From positions 1 to 21,324 of the forward strand of contig JAYMTJ010000116.1 in assembly GCA_036897525.1 (NCBI GenBank): a stretch of 21,324 nucleotides of DNA, in the 5' to 3' direction. Shown in pieces: positions 18,291-21,324 of this stretch. The stretch is from Pelargonium x hortorum. Its lineage: Eukaryota > Streptophyta > Magnoliopsida > Geraniales > Geraniaceae. The notes under the pieces are model-generated. The model saw only the letters and a list, made by a program, of their open reading frames with translations, was not told the origin of the DNA and did not search any database. The position numbers and the translations under genes are program-made. The first letter of the stretch is position 1, and each line of letters opens with the position of its first letter.

Positions 18291-20936
18291 ATGGAGCTCA
18301 AGCCTGGTCTATCGGCTCTGATCACCGGCGCTGGCTCCGGAATCGGTAAATTTTCCGTATCTGAATTACCAGTTTTGATTTACAATTCTAGTTCTTAGGT
18401 GTTGAGCGATAAGGATGCGGAGCTCTGATTAATTGAAAGTCTATACACCTTTTGATCACTTTATAAGGAATTTATACTTCTAGAGGTTTAGATTATGTAT
18501 TTTTCGTAGCTTAATAAATTATTATATTGTAATTCATTATAGTATTCACAAAATAAGTGCTTATAGTGGTAGTGAGAAAGTCAAACTGTACCTTCATGTT
18601 TGAAGGAAGGATTTATCCAATTCAAACATAGGCATGGATCAGAGGTTGTGTGTGGAATTCAAATTGAATTTGATCACTTCATAAGGAATTTATTGTTCTA
18701 GATATTTGGATTTATGTATATTTCATAGCTTAAAAAATTATTATGTTGTAATTCATTATAATATTCACAAAATAAGTGCTTAAAGTGGGGTGAAAAAGCC
18801 AAACTGTAACTTCATGTTTGAAGGAAGGTTTTAAATTTTTAATTCAATTCATACATAGGCTTGGTTCAGAGGTTTAGTGTTTGTGCGTGTGGAATTTAAA
18901 TTGAATTTGAGTTCTTTTGGGAAGCGTAGCAGCTAAACTAAACTGTGGAGGTAGTTGATAAATTGGTAATGATGTGCAGGTAAGGCTCTTAGCTTGGCTC
19001 TTGCGAAGAAAGGGGTGTTTGTGACTGTTGTGGATTATGATGAACAAAATGGAAGGGAAGTTGCGGCCCTTGTTGCAAAAGAGAGTACTGTGTTCCATCC
19101 GAAATTAGAGTTTCCTTCTGCTATGTTTGTGAGATGTGATGTGACTAACTCGAGTAAGTAAGCTGTTATTGACTAGTAAGTCTTGCAAATGGGACTGTTT
19201 CCAGATCTATTTTTTATTTGGCTAGAACTCGAGACCTTACTTGAGCTTGGTTGTATGCATGTGCTTTTATATTATACGATTTGGAATTTCGAGACCTAGG
19301 GATATTACACAGCCAAAGAATGAAATGACATTTATTGTTACTTGTTAGTGAGCTCATGCAAATTGGCATATATTCATGTGCATATCTCTTTCCCTCCTCC
19401 CAGATACTTTTGACAGACCTTTTTTATTTTTATGAATATGCATTTATTCAGAATACTGTGGTTCCTTTTCAATTGGTATTCTAAACTTTCTTGCTTGAAT
19501 AGGAGACCTAGCTGCTGTTTTTGAGAAGCATGTTGCAGTATATGGAGGATTAGATATCTGCATCAATAGTGCTGGCATTGTTAGTCCTGTACCATTCCAT
19601 AAAGACCAAACTGATGGCACTCGTTCGTGGAAACATACTATTAACGTGAACTTGATTGCAGTTATTGACTGTACTCGACTCGCGGTACGTTAAGAGTTCA
19701 AATTGTTTTTCCTGGTTTACTGCAAAATGCAAGAAGTTACTTGTTTGTCGTTCATGGTGATCAGGTCTACAAGCTTATTTTAGAGATACTTGGATTAATT
19801 ATTGACGCGACCCTCGGTGTTTACCTATCAAGCTAATTTAGCTTTCTCCTGTTATACTCTGTTTTGTACTCTGTACTGTTTGGAGTTTTGTACAGCTTTT
19901 TCTGTTCCTTTCTCAGGAGTTTAATGAAATAAGTACCCCACTTTTGCTGATAAAATAAAAAAACAGTGATACAGACGTGACACTGGAAAAGGATAGGAAG
20001 TTAGGTTCTTCATCATTTCTGTTCTTGGTAATAATCATACTGCATTAGTGATCTGTGAGGGGCTGAGCTTGTTAAGAGATCTTCTTGACAGTCATCTTTA
20101 GCTTCTCAGAAAACTTTTCTAGTTTAGTTTTGACTCAGTTTAAGCCCCTTTTCCCCTAATTACCCCTTGTTTGTGCCTCATAGTTGAAGTGTCTTCTAAT
20201 AAAATCATAATTGGATTTGTTTCATCTTTGACTAAATTATGGACCATGTACAGTTTCAAGTTCTGTTCTCCTTTCCATCCTTTTTGACTTGGTGTTGGAT
20301 TACAAAAGTTCGTATTTTAAGTAAATTTCCATAGATCCATGTCTGCGTATGGATGTTTTCTGGATTTGTTTAAGTGCATGTGGAAATCTCTGGCAATTTT
20401 AGAGGTCTGGAATAATATATATTCTTTCAATTCACTTATACAAATTGAAAAAAAAGGTAAATTAATGATAAAGATGTTAAAACTCCATGAGAGAAAAGTT
20501 TCCTACGTAGCTTTGACTTTGTTCATTGACGATACTATTTCATCACACATATGATGAATTATGGTTTCTGAGCAGGTTAAAGCCATGCAAGCTGCACAAA
20601 AGCCCGGTGTTATCATAAATTTGGGGTCTGCTTCTGGCCTTTATCCAGCTTATTTAGACCCCATTTATTCTGGCTCCAAAGGTTCGTTGGTTTGTCCCAT
20701 CTTATGTCACTATATCCTTTCTAAGACCCATTTCCTTGGTTCATACTTGTTTACCAAAATGCAAAGTATAAATCTGAACATGCATATAAGCATGATCCTT
20801 GTTTCACATAGAATTTGTTACTTATGAGAGTGCTTTCCTTCTTTTTGTCTTCCCTCCAGGTGGTGTTGTTCTATTTACTAGATCCCTTGCTCCATACAAA
20901 CGTCAAGGGATTCGTATCAACGTGCTTTGCCCTGAG
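18291..20936 (+). CDS. NQR/ARP-like oxidoreductase, N-terminal short-chain dehydrogenase part (runs off window)
   Basis: Exons visible are 18291-18345, 18980-19153, 19503-19684, 20576-20681 and 20860-20936, all GT-AG and phase-consistent, giving the first 198 residues. The protein is a classical SDR: TGAGSGIG cofactor loop at residues 12-19, Asp37 at the end of the second strand (suggesting NAD rather than NADP), CDVT at 71-74, NSAG at 98-101 where NNAG is usual, and catalytic Asn124, Ser155, Tyr168 and Lys172 (YSGSK). The segments MELKPGLSALITGAGSGIG, SWKHTINVNLIAV and RSLAPYKRQGIRINVLCPE match from memory the N-terminal half of Arabidopsis At1g49670 (NQR, ARP protein). That protein fuses an SDR domain to a C-terminal zinc-type medium-chain reductase. 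The rest of the SDR domain and any second domain must lie beyond 21324. The alternative is a stand-alone 15-hydroxyprostaglandin dehydrogenase-like SDR. The substrate is unknown. Confidence 0.88.
18453..18907. repeat. Local tandem duplication inside intron 1 of the NQR/ARP-like gene
   Basis: Copy 1 (18453-18670) and copy 2 (18671-18907) lie head to tail. Both begin TGATCACTT(T/C)ATAAGGAATTT, share ATTCACAAAATAAGTGCTTA and TTCATGTTTGAAGGAAGG, and end with a GTGGAATT(C/T)AAATTGAATT block. The period is about 220 bases; copy 2 is slightly longer. Identity by eye is around 85 percent or more, so the duplication is moderately old. It lies wholly within the intron (18346-18979) and leaves the splice sites untouched. 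Confidence 0.85.
19840..19963 (+). mobile_element. Probable LINE 3' tail in intron 3 of the NQR/ARP-like gene
   Basis: The sequence passes through T-rich stretches with TTTTGTACTCTGTACTGTTT and TTTGTACAG, then AGGAGTTTAATGAAATAAGT, CCCCACTTTTGCTGAT, and ends in an A-rich tract (19953-19963). This order (T-rich end, 'ttaat(a/g)aa' signal, 'cacttttgct' and an A tail) is the usual look of plant L1-type LINE 3' ends. No coding part is recognisable and the 5' limit is a guess. It would be a short 5'-truncated copy inserted in the sense direction. Confidence 0.4.
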
Positions 20937-21324
20937 GTAATAGTCTCTAATAATAGTTCAATTGGGATCAAATTTTTGTAACCATTCTGATGAGCTATGA
21001 AAGCCACAAGATAGTGTTAATCCTCAAAATTGACTTCCGTGATTATTGGTGGAAATGTCACAACTCACAAGATAGAATTACTAAGTTCTACTTTCTGTTC
21101 ATATTAGCGAAGCTCAATTCTCCGTAAGCAGTATTATCGTATGATTATGATGATGATTTCTATTTTGTACTATTATTATATTTTACATTTCCACCGCCTT
21201 AAATGCTTCATCATTTTGTGAATATCTGATGAAGCAACAATTCAGTCTTCTCATTCCTTTAAATTTTAATAGTGATAATCATTTCTCATATTTTATAATA
21301 AGAGAAGAACAATCATCATCATCG
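20937..21324 (+). other. Start of intron 5 of the NQR/ARP-like gene, cut by the window edge
   Basis: After the donor GAG|GTAATA at 20936/20937 no stretch encodes the expected continuation of the SDR domain (in the Arabidopsis protein roughly 'F.KT.LA' directly after LCPE). The sequence is AT-rich with short ATC/ATG repeats near 21146-21157 and 21313-21324. The next exon is therefore outside the window. Confidence 0.6.

Overview
This is a stretch of plant nuclear genome, most likely from a eudicot. The evidence is intron-rich genes with GT-AG splice sites, AT-rich introns and spacers, telo-box and site II promoter motifs, and proteins that match plant-specific versions of known families (ATG2, CPN10 and an NQR/ARP-type reductase). 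The species cannot be fixed from the sequence.

Layout. Positions 1-730 look transposon-derived: a GC-rich segment, a short TTAGGG run and a low-copy-looking repeat. A three-exon gene for the mitochondrial 10 kDa co-chaperonin (CPN10, GroES family) lies at 1038-1629 on the plus strand, behind a cluster of site II elements and a double telo-box. About 2.2 kb of spacer follows. A small two-exon plus-strand gene at 3850-4801 encodes an uncharacterised 160-residue protein with its own TATA box. It converges on a large minus-strand gene, 15601 down to 6150, for the autophagy lipid-transfer protein ATG2. I could resolve ATG2 into 13 coding exons giving a continuous 1,981-residue reading frame; one of its introns uses a GC donor.

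Between ATG2 and the next gene (about 15.7-18.1 kb) is a repeat-rich spacer. It holds two diverged direct copies of a roughly 0.4 kb sequence, a LINE 3' remnant between them carrying the end of the RNase H-like domain and a poly(A) tail, and a small inverted-repeat element. From 18291 a plus-strand gene encodes the N-terminal short-chain dehydrogenase half of an NQR/ARP-type (At1g49670-like) protein. Five exons are visible and the gene runs off the right edge. Its first intron holds a local tandem duplication of about 0.22 kb, and its third intron a probable LINE tail.

The genes are unrelated housekeeping loci (protein folding in mitochondria, autophagosome growth, redox metabolism) and show no sign of working as a cluster. 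I found no new multi-gene system. The most useful leads are the exon model of ATG2 with its GC-AG intron and a candidate ATG8-interacting motif, the compound duplication at 16.4-17.5 kb, the tandem duplication in the reductase intron, and the uncharacterised small gene.
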